From assembly GCA_005502805.1 (NCBI GenBank), contig SCMY01000007.1:334524-398523 (forward strand): 64,000 nt of DNA, in the 5' to 3' direction. The notes beneath the pieces were generated by a model. The model was not told the origin of the DNA and searched no databases. It was given only the letters and a program-made list of their open reading frames with translations. Shown here piece after piece: positions 8,890 through 18,708 of this stretch. This DNA comes from Rhizobiales bacterium 2SD (GTDB lineage: Bacteria; Pseudomonadota; Alphaproteobacteria; Rhizobiales; Beijerinckiaceae). The first letter of the stretch is position 1. Each line of letters begins with the position of its first letter. The position numbers and the translations under genes are program-made.

Positions 8890-9153
8890 CTACTGACTGC
8901 GCTCCTGCGGCTCGCGTGGATCACGCGCCGGCGGCAGGTCGATCGGCGTTGCCGGCGGGCCTTCCGGCGGTGCGTTCGGCGGCAGCTCCGGCGGCGGATC
9001 GTTCGGGATGCCGTTCGGCTCGTTGTCCGGCGGGTTCTCGATCGGCGGCGCCGGGGAGACCTCGCCCGGGCTCATCGGTGGGAGCTCCGGCGGCGGCGTC
9101 GGGCTGGTCGGTACTCCGCCCGGCGGTCCTCCGGCCTGGTGAGTGGCTGTCAT
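8890..9153 (-). CDS. proline-rich small protein
   Basis: An 87-residue frame of which more than a third is proline, with repeated PPELPP-type steps and many acidic residues. There is no signal peptide and no hydrophobic segment, so it should be disordered. GC-rich DNA easily gives such low-complexity frames, so the gene call is moderate. Support comes from its tight spacing to the next gene and from the divergent intergenic region in front of it (9154-9273). No function can be assigned. Confidence 0.45.
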   Translation of the reverse strand: MTATHQAGGPPGGVPTSPTPPPELPPMSPGEVSPAPPIENPPDNEPNGIPNDPPPELPPNAPPEGPPATPIDLPPARDPREPQERSQ

Positions 9154-9273
9154 CGCGTCATCCTCTTAGTCTTCGAGGAAACGCCTGCGCCTCGTAAAGG
9201 TTCGGTCCAGCCTCAGACCGCCGCAATGGCTGGAGCAGATGGCCACGCCAACGTCGGCAGATCGGATTCGTCG

Positions 9274-9903
9274 ATGCAGATCACCGCTTCAAGGATTGGG
9301 TTCGCGGCGCTGGCGCTGCTCACTGCGGCAAGCCCTGCCCGTGCCCAGACGGCCGACCTGCTGGCCTGCTCCGGCCCCTTCGCCCGCGAGGCCAACGAGG
9401 CGACGCTAATCAAGGCTTTCGGCGCCGGAAACGTCCAGCGCGCCCGCATCGAGATCGGCGAAGGCGAGAAGGCGGCCGGCGCCATCCTCTTCCCGAAGGA
9501 CAGAAAGCGTCGACTCGAATTGATCTGGCGTGACGGCAAGAAGCGCCGCGGGCCAAGCACGATCTATGTCCGCGAGGGCTCGGCCTGGGCTGTGGCCGGG
9601 CCGGCGGGCGAGCGCCTCGCCATCGGCAGCGCCCTCGCCGCAGTCGAGGCCGCCAATGGCAAGCCGTTCAGCATCCTCGGCTTCGACTGGGACTATTCCG
9701 GCACCGCCAACGACTGGCAGGGCGGCAAGCTTGAAAAAGCCTTTGGCGGCTGCAGGCTGACGATCCGTTTCGGCTACCCTCGAGGGGCCGACGCCAAGGC
9801 GCTCGACCGGCTCTCCGGCGACAAGGAGTTCTCCTCGGCCAACCCCGATATGCGCCTCGTCAAGCCGACCGCCTACGAGATCCTGCTCTCCTGGTCGGAC
9901 TGA
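9274..9903 (+). CDS. secreted protein of unknown function
   Basis: A 209-residue exported protein. Residues 1-25 form a Sec signal peptide (MQITASRIGFAALALLTAAS, cleavage after ARAQ or nearby). The mature part has two cysteines that may form a disulfide (LLACSG and FGGCRL). It alternates short strands with charged loops and ends with a YEILLSWSD tail. The length and layout suggest a small beta-rich periplasmic domain; I do not recognise the family. ATG 9274 is chosen because the signal peptide begins there. It converges on the ftsK-type gene with only ten bases between stop codons. Confidence 0.8.
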   Translation: MQITASRIGFAALALLTAASPARAQTADLLACSGPFAREANEATLIKAFGAGNVQRARIEIGEGEKAAGAILFPKDRKRRLELIWRDGKKRRGPSTIYVREGSAWAVAGPAGERLAIGSALAAVEAANGKPFSILGFDWDYSGTANDWQGGKLEKAFGGCRLTIRFGYPRGADAKALDRLSGDKEFSSANPDMRLVKPTAYEILLSWSD

Positions 9904-9918
9904 GCCCTAAGGCTCAGT
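9899..9918. terminator. bidirectional hairpin built over both stop codons
   Basis: A perfect 8-base stem, ACTGAGCC (9899-9906) with GGCTCAGT (9911-9918), closes a CTAA loop. The left arm contains the TGA of the plus-strand gene (9901-9903). The right arm contains the TGA of the minus-strand translocase gene (9916-9914). There is no long T tract on either side. It probably acts as a shared barrier or 3' end for the two convergent messages. Confidence 0.7.
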
Positions 9919-12397
9919 CCTCGTCTTCCCTTGCTCTTCCGGTTTCGACGAGGATCTCGCGTTTTCCGGCGTGGTTGGCGGGGCCGACGATGCCCTCGTT
10001 CTCCATCCGCTCCATGATCGAGGCGGCGCGGTTGTAGCCGATCTGCAAACGGCGCTGGATATAGGAGGTCGAGGCCTTCTTGTCGCGCAGCACGACCGCG
10101 ACCGCCTGCTCGTAAGGGTCCTCGCTCTCCGACTGGCCCATCGCGCTCTTGTCGAAGACCGCCCCGTCCTCGTCCTCAGGCCCGCCGGCTTCCTCCTCGG
10201 CGGTGACCGCGTCGAGATAGTCCGGCCGCCCCTGCGTCTTCAGATGCGCCACGACCTTCTCGACCTCGGCGTCCGAGACGAACGGGCCGTGCACACGGGT
10301 GATGCGGCCGCCGCCGGCCATGTAGAGCATGTCGCCCTGGCCGAGCAGCTGCTCGGCGCCCATCTCGCCGAGGATCGTGCGCGAGTCGATCTTGCTGGTG
10401 ACCTGAAAGGAGATCCGGGTCGGGAAGTTCGCCTTGATCGTGCCGGTGATCACGTCGACCGAGGGCCGCTGCGTCGCGAGGACGACATGGATGCCGGCGG
10501 CTCTGGCCATCTGGGCCAGGCGCTGGATCGTGCCCTCGATCTCCTTGCCGGCGACCATCATCAGGTCGGCCATCTCGTCGACGATCACGACGATATAGGG
10601 CAGAGGCGACAGGTCCATCGCCTCCTCCTCGTAGATCGCCTCGCCCGAATGCTTGTCGAAGCCGGTCTGGACCGTGCGGGTGATGACCTCGCCGGCAGCC
10701 ATGGCTTCGCCGACGCGCACGTTGAAGCCGTCGATGTTGCGCACACCGAGCTTCGACATCTTCTTGTAGCGCTCCTCCATCTCGCGCACCGCCCATTTCA
10801 GCGCGACCACCGCCTTCTTCGGGTCGGTGACGACGGGGGTGAGCAGATGCGGGATGCCGTCATAGACGGAGAGCTCGAGCATCTTGGGATCGACCATGAT
10901 CAGCCGGCACTCCTCCGGCTTCAGCCGGTAGAGGATCGACAGGATCATGGTGTTGATCGCCACCGACTTGCCCGAGCCGGTGGTGCCCGCCACTAGAAGG
11001 TGGGGCATGCGGGCAAGATCCGCGATCACCGGCTCGCCGCCGATGGTCTTGCCGAGGCAGAGCGCCAGCTTGTGCTTGGTGCCCTCGAAGTCCTGGCTGG
11101 CGAGGAGCTCGCGCAGGAACACCGTCTCGCGCTTGGCGTTGGGCAATTCGATGCCGATCGCGTTCTTGCCCTGCACCACCGCCACGCGCGCCGACACCGC
11201 GCTCATCGACCGCGCGATGTCGTCGGCGAGCGAGATCACCCGCGACGACTTCGTCCCCGGAGCAGGCTCCAACTCATAGAGCGTGACCACGGGGCCGGGA
11301 CAGGCCTGAACCACCTCGCCACGGACATTGAAGTCCTCCAGGATGCCCTCAAGCAGGCCGGAATTCTGCTGGATGACCTCAATCGGGATCGCGGTCGCGA
11401 TCTGCGGCGGCTCAGCCAGGAACTCGATCGGCGGCAATTCGAAGCCCATCGACGCGATCGGTTTCGGCATCGGCATGGCCGCACGCAGCTTTGGCGCGGC
11501 AGGCACGACCGAGACTTTCTGCTGTGCGGTCGCCGGCGCAGCTTCCGGCTCGGCCGGCTTCGGCGCGGGCGCTGCGGCCGGAGCAGCATCGGGAGCGAGC
11601 TGCCCCATGATCCTACGGCGCGGAGCCTGCGCCTTGGGCGCGGGTTCCGGAGCGGTCGTTACAGGCGCCGGTGTAGCCGGCATGGGAGCCGGAGCAATGA
11701 CCTGCAGCGCCGGCGGCGTCAGGCTCAGCTCGAAGCGATAGGGCTGCGTCCAGCCGAAGGTCATCGTCGCTGACTCAACAGCCGGAGCGGGCGCCGGGCG
11801 CACCGGCTCAGCTGCCGCCATCGGCGCGATCGGCCGAGCCGTCTCCAGCGGCGCCCTCGTCGCGGGGACCGGCGGCGCGCTCTCGAAGGCAGCGTCGTCC
11901 TCCTGCTCGGCATCCGGGATGAACTCCCAGAAGGCGGCATCGGAGAGAAAGGCGAACGGGGTCGTCACTGCCTCGGCCGGAGTCTCCTCCGGCAGCGGTG
12001 AATCGAGGTCCGGCGCCATCAGCGCATCATCGCCCTCCCCCGCCATCTCGGCCTCGCCCTGCGGGCCCAGTTCCGGCACCGGCGCGTCCGGCACCCCGCC
12101 GCCCCAGACCTGCTGCAGCATGCGCTGGGGGGTGCGCCAATAGCGGACACGGCCCGGATCGACGGGAGCTTCCTGCACCGGTTCGGGCGAGAGATTCGCA
12201 GCCTCGGCGGCGGCACGCTCGACCTCCTGCCGACGCGCCTTGTCGGGGGTGCGCCCGTAGCGGACGAGTCCAGGCGCGCCGGGGCGGTGATCAGCGGCAG
12301 CCGGCGCCGGAATATCTGCGAAATCAGACAGTTGATCCGAAATCCGCGCGGCGGGAGAAGCGCTGTTCGTCTGGAGATTGCGATGGATTCGACGCAT
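9914..12397 (-). CDS. ftsK: soluble FtsK/SpoIIIE-type DNA translocase
   Basis: An 827-residue FtsK-family motor. Walker A ([10 protein letters not shown]) is near residue 470 and Walker B ([13 protein letters not shown]) near 604. The C-terminal gamma winged helix (about 765-825, ending [16 protein letters not shown]) is the part that reads KOPS sites in known FtsK proteins. The first 330 residues are proline/alanine-rich and contain no membrane helix, unlike canonical FtsK, which begins with four. It may be the second, non-anchored FtsK copy some alphaproteobacteria carry, or the sole copy with an unusual N-terminus. It probably moves DNA during chromosome segregation. Confidence 0.9.
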   Translation of the reverse strand: MRRIHRNLQTNSASPAARISDQLSDFADIPAPAAADHRPGAPGLVRYGRTPDKARRQEVERAAAEAANLSPEPVQEAPVDPGRVRYWRTPQRMLQQVWGGGVPDAPVPELGPQGEAEMAGEGDDALMAPDLDSPLPEETPAEAVTTPFAFLSDAAFWEFIPDAEQEDDAAFESAPPVPATRAPLETARPIAPMAAAEPVRPAPAPAVESATMTFGWTQPYRFELSLTPPALQVIAPAPMPATPAPVTTAPEPAPKAQAPRRRIMGQLAPDAAPAAAPAPKPAEPEAAPATAQQKVSVVPAAPKLRAAMPMPKPIASMGFELPPIEFLAEPPQIATAIPIEVIQQNSGLLEGILEDFNVRGEVVQACPGPVVTLYELEPAPGTKSSRVISLADDIARSMSAVSARVAVVQGKNAIGIELPNAKRETVFLRELLASQDFEGTKHKLALCLGKTIGGEPVIADLARMPHLLVAGTTGSGKSVAINTMILSILYRLKPEECRLIMVDPKMLELSVYDGIPHLLTPVVTDPKKAVVALKWAVREMEERYKKMSKLGVRNIDGFNVRVGEAMAAGEVITRTVQTGFDKHSGEAIYEEEAMDLSPLPYIVVIVDEMADLMMVAGKEIEGTIQRLAQMARAAGIHVVLATQRPSVDVITGTIKANFPTRISFQVTSKIDSRTILGEMGAEQLLGQGDMLYMAGGGRITRVHGPFVSDAEVEKVVAHLKTQGRPDYLDAVTAEEEAGGPEDEDGAVFDKSAMGQSESEDPYEQAVAVVLRDKKASTSYIQRRLQIGYNRAASIMERMENEGIVGPANHAGKREILVETGRAREDED

Positions 12398-12518
12398 GGA
12401 TCAACGCTGGCCCGACACTCACTCGACTGAGCATCGAGAGGTACCGGCGCAGGGTTAACAGCCCCTGAATCCGACCTGCTCATTCACAGCTCAACCGGCC
12501 TGCCGAGCCGCCGAAAGG

Positions 12519-15437
12519 TCAGCCCGTCAGCGCCTCGTCCAGCACCCTGACAACGTGCACCGCCTCGCGCCCGGCGCCGTCATGAATCTGGTGGCGGCAG
12601 CTGGTGCCATCGGCGACGACGAGATCGTTCGCCGCAGCCTTGCGCACCGCCGGCAGCAGCGAGAGCTCGCCCATGGCGAGCGAGACGTCGATCGTCGCCG
12701 CGCCATAGCCGAAGGCGCCGGACATGCCGCAGCAGCTCGATTCGATCGGCTTGACCTCGAGCCCCGGCACCGCCCGCAAGGTCTTCTCGACCGCCCCCAT
12801 CGCGTCGAACGCCTTCTGGTGACAATGGCCGTGCAGATGGGCGACGCGCCCGCCTTGATCGCGCAATGGCAGGCTGGTCCGGCCCGCGGCCATGTCGGCG
12901 GCCAACAGCTCCTCGACCAGCAGCGCCGCCTTGGCCAGGGGCTCGACCTCCGCCTTCGGCAGCAGCGCGCCGAACTCGTCGCGGAAGCTCATCAGGCAGG
13001 AGGGTTCGAGCCCGACGACCCTCGCGCCCCTGGCGACGAAGGGCGCTAGCGCATCGAGCGTGCGCCTCGCCTCGGCGCGGGCTTCGTCGACCAAACCAGC
13101 CGAGAGGAAGGTGCGCCCGCAGCAGAGCGGCCGGCCTCCCCCTGCAGCTTCGACGCGATGCAGGCGATAGCCGCCGGCCTTGAGCACACGCTCGGCCGCC
13201 TCGAGGTTCTCGCGCTCGAAATAGCGGTTGAAGGTGTCGCCGAAGAGCACGATGTCGCGGCCATCACCCTGCACCGCAGAGGGGCTCGCCGGCGCAGCCG
13301 CCTCGCGCCAGGGCTTACGCCAGACCGGCAGCGAGCGCCGCGCCGAGAAGCCGAGCCAGCGTTCGCTGAGCTTCGCCAGCAGCGGAATGCGGTCGCGCAG
13401 ATTCATCAAAGGCGCGAGCTTCGCGGCGAATGGCGCATAGCGCGGCAGGAAGGCGATCAGGCGCTCCTTCAGCGGCAGGCCGTGCCTGGCATGGTAGTGA
13501 TGCAGGAACTCGACCTTCATCCGGGCCATGTCGACGCCGGTCGGGCAGTCGCGCTTGCAGCCCTTGCAGGAGACGCAGAGATCGAGCGTCTCCTTCATCT
13601 CCGGCGAGGTGAAGGCATCCTCGCCGAGCTGGCCGGAGATGGCGAGCCGGAGCGTATTGGCCCGCCCGCGAGTGAGATGCTGCTCCTCGCGCGTCGCCCT
13701 GTAGGATGGGCACATCGTGCCGCCGGCCATCTTCCGGCAGGTGCCGTTGTTGTTGCACATCTCGACGGCACCGCCGAGGCCGCCCCAGTCGGACCAGTCG
13801 AGCGCGGTCTCCACCGGCACCGGCGTGGCATAGCCGGGCGGAAAGCGCATCAGGCTGCGGTCGTCCATATGATAGGGCCGGACGATCTTGCCGGGGTTGA
13901 GATGGTTGCCAGGGTCGAACCCGTCCTTCACCGCCTCGAAGGCGCGGGTCAGCGGCCCCCCGAACATCGGCTCGACGAAATCCGAGCGCGAGATGCCGTC
14001 GCCATGCTCGCCCGAGAACGAGCCCTTGAAGCGGCGCACGAGGTCGCAGGCCTCCTCGGCGATGCCGCGCATCGCCTTCACGCCGGCTTCCGTCTTCATG
14101 TTGAGGATCGGGCGGACATGCAGGCAGCCGACCGAGGCATGCGCATACCAGGTGCCGCGCGTGCCGTGCCGCTCGAACAAAGCGGTGACCGCGTCGGTAT
14201 AGTCGGCGAGGTGCTCGAGCGGGACGGCGCAGTCCTCGATGAAGGAGACCGGCTTCCCATCGCCCTTCATCGACATCATGATGTTGAGGCAGGCTTCGCG
14301 CACTTCCCAGACCGGCTTCTGCCGGGCGGGCTCGACCACCTCGACCACGGCGTCCGGGAAGCCGTGATCGGCCATGCACTGGTCGAGCCGCTTGAGATCC
14401 CCCTTCAGCGCTGCAAGGTCATCACCGGCGAACTCGACCAGCAGCAGGCAGTTCGGCTTGCCCTTGGTGATGTCGGCGAGCGTGCGCACGAAGAGCGGGA
14501 TGTCGGCGCCGAGCACCAGCACATTGTTGTCGACGAGTTCGACCGCAACCGGACCGAGCGCAACGATATGCTGCGTCGTCTCCATCGCGGCGCGGAAATT
14601 CGGGAAATGGCAGACGCCCATGACGCGATGCTGCGGCAGGGTCGAGAGCTTCAGCGTCGCCTGCGTCGTCAGCGCCAGCGTGCCTTCCGAGCCGACCAGC
14701 AGATGCGACAGGTTCGGCCGCGGCACGATCAGTTCGTCGAGATTATAACCGCCGACACGCCGCTGCACCTTGGGGAAGATCGCCTCGATCTCGTCGCGAT
14801 GCCGGTCGGCCAGGCCCAGCATGCTCTCCATCAGCGCCCGCGCCCGCGGCGAGGCATTGTCGCCGACCGGCCCTTCGCCGAGCGCGAAGGGCTCGCCGTC
14901 ATGGAACATCGCTTTCAGGCCGATGACGTTGTCGACGGTCTTGCCGTAACGCAGCGAGCGAGCGCCCGAGGAGTTGTTGCCGACCATGCCGCCAATGGTG
15001 CAGCGGCTCGCCGTCGAAGGCTCGACCGGGAAGAACAGCCCGTCCTTCTTCACGTGGCCGTTGAGCGCTTCCAGCACGATGCCGGGCGCGACCGAGACCG
15101 TGCGTGACGATGGGTCATAGTCGCGGATCGCGTTGAAATGCCGGCTCATGTCGAGGATCAGCGCATCGCCGATCGGCTGGCCGTTCTGCGAGGTGCCGCC
15201 ACCGCGCGCGATCACCGGCACGCCGTGCTCGGCCGCGATCGACAGCGCCGCCGCGATATCGGCCTCGCTCTTCGGGAAGGCGACGCCTTGCGGGACGATC
15301 TGGTAGATCGAGGCGTCGGTGGCGTAGCGGCCGCGGGTGAAGGCGTCGAAACGCACCTCCCCTTCCAAGGCCTGCGTGAGTTTCCGTTCGAAGCCGAGAT
15401 TGCGGCTGTGCGGGCGCGGCAGCGCGGCCTGCGTCAT
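12519..15437 (-). CDS. FAD-linked oxidase with C-terminal Fe-S / CCG domains
   Basis: A 972-residue fusion resembling GlcD plus GlcF or respiratory D-lactate dehydrogenase. An FAD-binding PCMH domain is N-terminal (ARGGGTSQNGQPIG; GGMVGNNSSGARSLRYGKT). The FAD-oxidase C domain follows, then ferredoxin-like clusters (CNNNGTC...MCPSY and CVSCKGCKRDCP) and two cysteine-rich CCG modules (CCGRTFLSAG and CCGMSGAFGYG). It should oxidise a 2-hydroxy acid and pass electrons to the quinone pool at the inner membrane. Its ATG overlaps the stop of tctA (15437-15434). Substrate and carrier are therefore probably matched: a hydroxycarboxylate imported by the TTT system. Confidence 0.93.
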   Translation of the reverse strand: MTQAALPRPHSRNLGFERKLTQALEGEVRFDAFTRGRYATDASIYQIVPQGVAFPKSEADIAAALSIAAEHGVPVIARGGGTSQNGQPIGDALILDMSRHFNAIRDYDPSSRTVSVAPGIVLEALNGHVKKDGLFFPVEPSTASRCTIGGMVGNNSSGARSLRYGKTVDNVIGLKAMFHDGEPFALGEGPVGDNASPRARALMESMLGLADRHRDEIEAIFPKVQRRVGGYNLDELIVPRPNLSHLLVGSEGTLALTTQATLKLSTLPQHRVMGVCHFPNFRAAMETTQHIVALGPVAVELVDNNVLVLGADIPLFVRTLADITKGKPNCLLLVEFAGDDLAALKGDLKRLDQCMADHGFPDAVVEVVEPARQKPVWEVREACLNIMMSMKGDGKPVSFIEDCAVPLEHLADYTDAVTALFERHGTRGTWYAHASVGCLHVRPILNMKTEAGVKAMRGIAEEACDLVRRFKGSFSGEHGDGISRSDFVEPMFGGPLTRAFEAVKDGFDPGNHLNPGKIVRPYHMDDRSLMRFPPGYATPVPVETALDWSDWGGLGGAVEMCNNNGTCRKMAGGTMCPSYRATREEQHLTRGRANTLRLAISGQLGEDAFTSPEMKETLDLCVSCKGCKRDCPTGVDMARMKVEFLHHYHARHGLPLKERLIAFLPRYAPFAAKLAPLMNLRDRIPLLAKLSERWLGFSARRSLPVWRKPWREAAAPASPSAVQGDGRDIVLFGDTFNRYFERENLEAAERVLKAGGYRLHRVEAAGGGRPLCCGRTFLSAGLVDEARAEARRTLDALAPFVARGARVVGLEPSCLMSFRDEFGALLPKAEVEPLAKAALLVEELLAADMAAGRTSLPLRDQGGRVAHLHGHCHQKAFDAMGAVEKTLRAVPGLEVKPIESSCCGMSGAFGYGAATIDVSLAMGELSLLPAVRKAAANDLVVADGTSCRHQIHDGAGREAVHVVRVLDEALTG

Positions 15438-16963
15438 CTGGTGGCCTCTGCGGTCTCAGGATCTTGCCGGCTGCGTCCACGCAATGCGGCAATCGCATCG
15501 CCGGCCGGCCCCCAGCATAGCAGCAGCAGGGCAAGAACGACGAGCGTAGCGACCAGCCCGTTCGCCCAGAAGATGCCGAGCGAGCCACCGGAGCCGAGCA
15601 GCGCCTGGCGGAAGGCGTCCTCGGCCCTATCCCCCAGCACCAGCGCCAGGATCAACGGCGCGAGCGGGTAGTCGAGCTTCTTGAAGACATAGCCGACGAC
15701 GCCGAAGATCAGCATCAGCCAGATGTCGAAGATCGAGTTCGAGATCGTGTAGGCGCCAATGGCGCAGACGATCAGGATCACCGGCGCGACGAAGGAGAAC
15801 GGAATCCGCATGATCGCGGCAAAGAGCGGCACCGTCGCCAGCACGATGACGAGGCCGGCGAGATTGCCGAGATACATCGAGGCGATCAGCCCCCAGACGA
15901 AATCCTTCTGCTCGACGAACAGCATCGGCCCGGGCTGCAGGCCCCAGACCAGCAGCCCACCCAGCAGCACAGCTGCGGTCGCCGAGCCGGGAATGCCGAG
16001 CGCCAGCATCGGCAGGAGCGCGCTGGTGCCGGCGGCATGGGCGGCGGTTTCCGGCGCCAGCACGCCCTCGATCTCGCCTTTGCCGAAATTCTTGCCACGC
16101 TTCGAGAAGCGCTTGGCCAGGCCATAGCCCATGAAAGAGGCCGCGATCGCCCCACCCGGCGTCACGCCCATCCACATGCCGACGATCGCGGAACGCAGCA
16201 GCGTCGCCCAGTAGCGCGGCAGGCCGGCCCAGGTCCGCAGCACGACCATGAGGTCGATCTTCGCCTGCTTGCCCTTGAATACCAGCCCTTCCTCGACCGT
16301 CAGCAGGATCTCGCTGACGCCGAACAGGCCGATCACCACGATCAGGAAGTCGAAGCCGCGCATCAGCTCGGTCGAGCCGAAGGTCATGCGCAGGTCGCCC
16401 GAGATCGAGTCGAGGCCGACCGCCGCGAGCAGGAAGCCGATGCAGAGCGAGGCGATGATCTTGGCGCGGTTCTCCCGGCCCATGCCGATGAAGGAGCAGA
16501 AGGTCAGGAGGAAGACCGCGAAGAACTCGGCCGGGCCGAACCTGAGCGCAAATTGCGCGACCAGCGGCGCGACGAAGGTGATCAGCACGACGCCGGAGAG
16601 CGCGCCGATGAAGGAGGCGGTGAAGGCCGCAGTTAACGCCTCCGCCGCTTTGCCCTGCACCGCCATCGGATAGCCGTCGAAGGTGGTCGCGACCGACCAG
16701 GCCTCGCCGGGAATGTTGAACAGGATCGAGGTGATCGCCCCGCCGAACAGCGCACCCCAGTAGATCGACGAGAGCAGGATGATCGCCGAGGTCGGGTCCA
16801 TGCCGAAGGTCAGCGGCAGCAGGATCGCGACGCCGTTCGGTCCGCCTAAGCCCGGCAGCACCCCGACGATGATGCCGAGGATGACCCCGACCGCCATGAA
16901 GCCGATATTGTGCCAGGAGAGCGCGACCTGGAAGCCGGCGATGAGCGAGGCGAGATCGTCCAT
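15434..16963 (-). CDS. tctA: TTT transporter large permease TctA
   Basis: A 509-residue protein with about twelve membrane helices and the TctA signatures GVLPGLGGPNGVAILLPLTF and GGAITSILFNIPGEAWSVAT. A second inverted half contains LPMLALGIPGSATAAVLLGG. It is the main channel of a tripartite tricarboxylate transporter, driven by an ion gradient and fed by the TctC binding protein. It lies ten bases after tctB and overlaps the oxidase gene, so all are one operon. Confidence 0.95.
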   Translation of the reverse strand: MDDLASLIAGFQVALSWHNIGFMAVGVILGIIVGVLPGLGGPNGVAILLPLTFGMDPTSAIILLSSIYWGALFGGAITSILFNIPGEAWSVATTFDGYPMAVQGKAAEALTAAFTASFIGALSGVVLITFVAPLVAQFALRFGPAEFFAVFLLTFCSFIGMGRENRAKIIASLCIGFLLAAVGLDSISGDLRMTFGSTELMRGFDFLIVVIGLFGVSEILLTVEEGLVFKGKQAKIDLMVVLRTWAGLPRYWATLLRSAIVGMWMGVTPGGAIAASFMGYGLAKRFSKRGKNFGKGEIEGVLAPETAAHAAGTSALLPMLALGIPGSATAAVLLGGLLVWGLQPGPMLFVEQKDFVWGLIASMYLGNLAGLVIVLATVPLFAAIMRIPFSFVAPVILIVCAIGAYTISNSIFDIWLMLIFGVVGYVFKKLDYPLAPLILALVLGDRAEDAFRQALLGSGGSLGIFWANGLVATLVVLALLLLCWGPAGDAIAALRGRSRQDPETAEATR

Positions 16964-16973
16964 CGGTCGTCCT

Positions 16974-17474
16974 TCAGTAGCCGAGCATGGCTTCGAGTGG
17001 ACCCTTCGGCAGGGGCACGCGGAATTGCAGTTCGAAGATCCAGAAGCAGACGACCGGCACGATCAGCGCCGTGAGCCCGATCGACCACCAGCGCGAAGTG
17101 CCAACCACCGCCATGAAGGCGACGATGAAGATCGCCGAGGCGACATAGAGCCCGAGCGGCTGGATCAGCGCCACGAACAGGACGAGCGGCCCCAGCACCC
17201 GGACGACCTGGCGCAGTTGCTCATAGGTGACGAAAATGCCGTCCGGCCGGCGGAAGGACTGCCAGAGGATGAAGAGCGAGGCCGCGAGGAAGATCCAGCC
17301 GACCCGGGCCGGGAAGAAACCGTTCTGCGGCCCGCCATCCCAGCCGGCGCCGCGGCCATGCGAGTCATAGAGCACGACGCCGGCGAGGCCGATCAGCAGC
17401 AGCGCCGTGGCGATCTCGACCGGCCGGCGCGAGATGCCAGGTTCGGGTGTTTCAGCTTCACCAGTGTTCGACAC
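16974..17474 (-). CDS. tctB: TTT transporter small permease TctB
   Basis: A 166-residue protein with four membrane helices (for example VEIATALLLIGLAGVVLYDS and VVRVLGPLVLFVALIQPLGL), matching the small TctB subunit in size and layout. The start is GTG (17474-17472). It is the weakly conserved partner of TctA in the inner membrane. A mosaic repeat and a 136-base gap separate it from tctC upstream, which may let the binding protein be made in excess. Confidence 0.9.
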   Translation of the reverse strand: MSNTGEAETPEPGISRRPVEIATALLLIGLAGVVLYDSHGRGAGWDGGPQNGFFPARVGWIFLAASLFILWQSFRRPDGIFVTYEQLRQVVRVLGPLVLFVALIQPLGLYVASAIFIVAFMAVVGTSRWWSIGLTALIVPVVCFWIFELQFRVPLPKGPLEAMLGY

Positions 17475-17487
17475 GCTTCACCTCCAA

Positions 17488-17585
17488 GTCATCCCGGACA
17501 AGCCGCGAAGCGGCGCCGATCCGGGATCCATTCCTGAAGCGTTCCGGAATGGATCCCGGGTCTCCCTTCGGTCGCCCGGGATGAC
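17488..17585. repeat. mosaic palindromic intergenic repeat (copy D)
   Basis: A 98-base element bounded by GTCAT (17488-17492) and ATGAC (17581-17585). Internal stems are ATCCCGG with CCGGGAT, GCCGC with GCGGC, GGATCCATTCC with GGAATGGATCC, and a right-hand GGGTCTCCCTTCGG-type module. It occupies the gap between tctC and tctB inside the operon. It shares the end pair and modular stems of the other repeats in the window. Confidence 0.8.
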
Positions 17586-17610
17586 AAGCCACCCAGGCAA
17601 CGGCAATCGT

Positions 17611-18594
17611 TCACTTCGCCATGAAGCCGGCGTCGGTCATCAGCTTCTCGTGCTTCTGCTCGTCCGCCTTGAGGAAGGAAACGAAAGCCTCGCCGTCGCG
17701 ATAGTCCGCCGCCAGCGCATTGCGGGCGAGGTACTCTTTCCATTCCGGCGTCTCGGAGACCTTCTTGAACAGGTCGACATAGAAGGCCTGCTGGTCCTTG
17801 CTGACCTTGCCGGGCATGAACATGCCGCGCAGCATCTGGTAGCTGACATTCAGCCCCTGCGAGGCGCAGGTCGGGATATCAGCCCAGGACTGCCCGTCCG
17901 CGACCTTCTCGGTATAGGCCATCTTCTGCTCGGCGAAGACGCAGAGCGGGCGCGTGGCGCCGCCGCGCCAGTTGGCGAGGTCCTCGGCCGGGTTATTGGT
18001 GGTGGCCTCGACATGCCCGCCCGAGAGCTGGGTCGAGGCCTGGCCGCCGGAGGTGTAGGGGATATAGGCGAACTTGGTGCCGCCCTGCTTCTCCATGGCG
18101 AAGACGAGCAGGTTGTCCTCGCGCTTGGACGAGGTGCCGCCGATCTTCATCGCCGGGCTGGCGCTCTTTGCCGCCGCCATCAGGTCGCCGGCGTTCTTAT
18201 AGGGCGACTTGGCGTTGACCCAGAGCAGGAAGGAATCCTGCGCCAGCATCGCGACCGGGGTGTAGTCAGTCCAGTTCAGCGCCAGCTTGGTCGCCATCGG
18301 CGTCATGAAGATGCCGCTCGAGGTGGTGATCAGCTTGTGCGCGTCGCCGGCCGATTTCTGGATGTCGAGCATGCCCTCGGCGCCGCCGGCGGCCGGCTTG
18401 TTGACGACGATGATCGGCTGCTTGGTTAACTGCTGCTTCTGGATGATGCCCTGGATCGTCCGCGCCATCTGGTCGGACGCACCGCCCGCCGAGAACGGCA
18501 CCACGATCTCGATCGGCTTCGTCGGCTCCCAGGCGGCCGCCTGCCCGATGCCGGCGGCCAGAATCGCGGTCGCGGCCAGCCATTGCTGCTTCAT
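17611..18594 (-). CDS. tctC: TTT substrate-binding protein TctC
   Basis: A 327-residue periplasmic binding protein of the Bug/TctC family. It has a Sec signal peptide (MKQQWLAATAILAAGIGQAA) followed by the family opener IEIVVPFSAGGASDQMARTI. The middle has the NKPAAGGAEG loop that grips the carboxylate of the ligand. It is the first gene of the tctCBA-oxidase operon. The GntR-family gene upstream and a 12-base motif 61-72 bases before the start codon point to local repression. The ligand is probably a small hydroxy- or oxo-carboxylate, judged only from the oxidase in the operon. Confidence 0.93.
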   Translation of the reverse strand: MKQQWLAATAILAAGIGQAAAWEPTKPIEIVVPFSAGGASDQMARTIQGIIQKQQLTKQPIIVVNKPAAGGAEGMLDIQKSAGDAHKLITTSSGIFMTPMATKLALNWTDYTPVAMLAQDSFLLWVNAKSPYKNAGDLMAAAKSASPAMKIGGTSSKREDNLLVFAMEKQGGTKFAYIPYTSGGQASTQLSGGHVEATTNNPAEDLANWRGGATRPLCVFAEQKMAYTEKVADGQSWADIPTCASQGLNVSYQMLRGMFMPGKVSKDQQAFYVDLFKKVSETPEWKEYLARNALAADYRDGEAFVSFLKADEQKHEKLMTDAGFMAK

Positions 18595-18654
18595 GATCGC
18601 ACCCTCCCGATGATTGCGCTCTGACGGCGCGGTGGAGGGAGCTTAGATCAAAAA

Positions 18655-18666
18655 ATTTTGCATTCA
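18655..18666 (-). promoter_or_regulatory. candidate GntR operator, tctC side
   Basis: The minus strand reads TGAATGCAAAAT here, inside an AT-rich patch in front of tctC. The same 12 bases occur in the plus orientation at 19595-19606 in front of the aminotransferase gene. An exact 12-mer in the two promoter regions that flank a GntR gene suggests its binding site. No footprint data exist here, so this is inference. Confidence 0.45.
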
Positions 18667-18708
18667 ATATGAAAAGTGACGATGCGAGGATTGACGACGA
18701 TGGCAGCC

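Noticed and set aside
13158..15107. A 649-codon plus-strand frame across the FAD/Fe-S oxidase gene
   Set aside because: The opposite strand has complete FAD and Fe-S motifs. The plus-strand product is H/R/A-rich with no motif.
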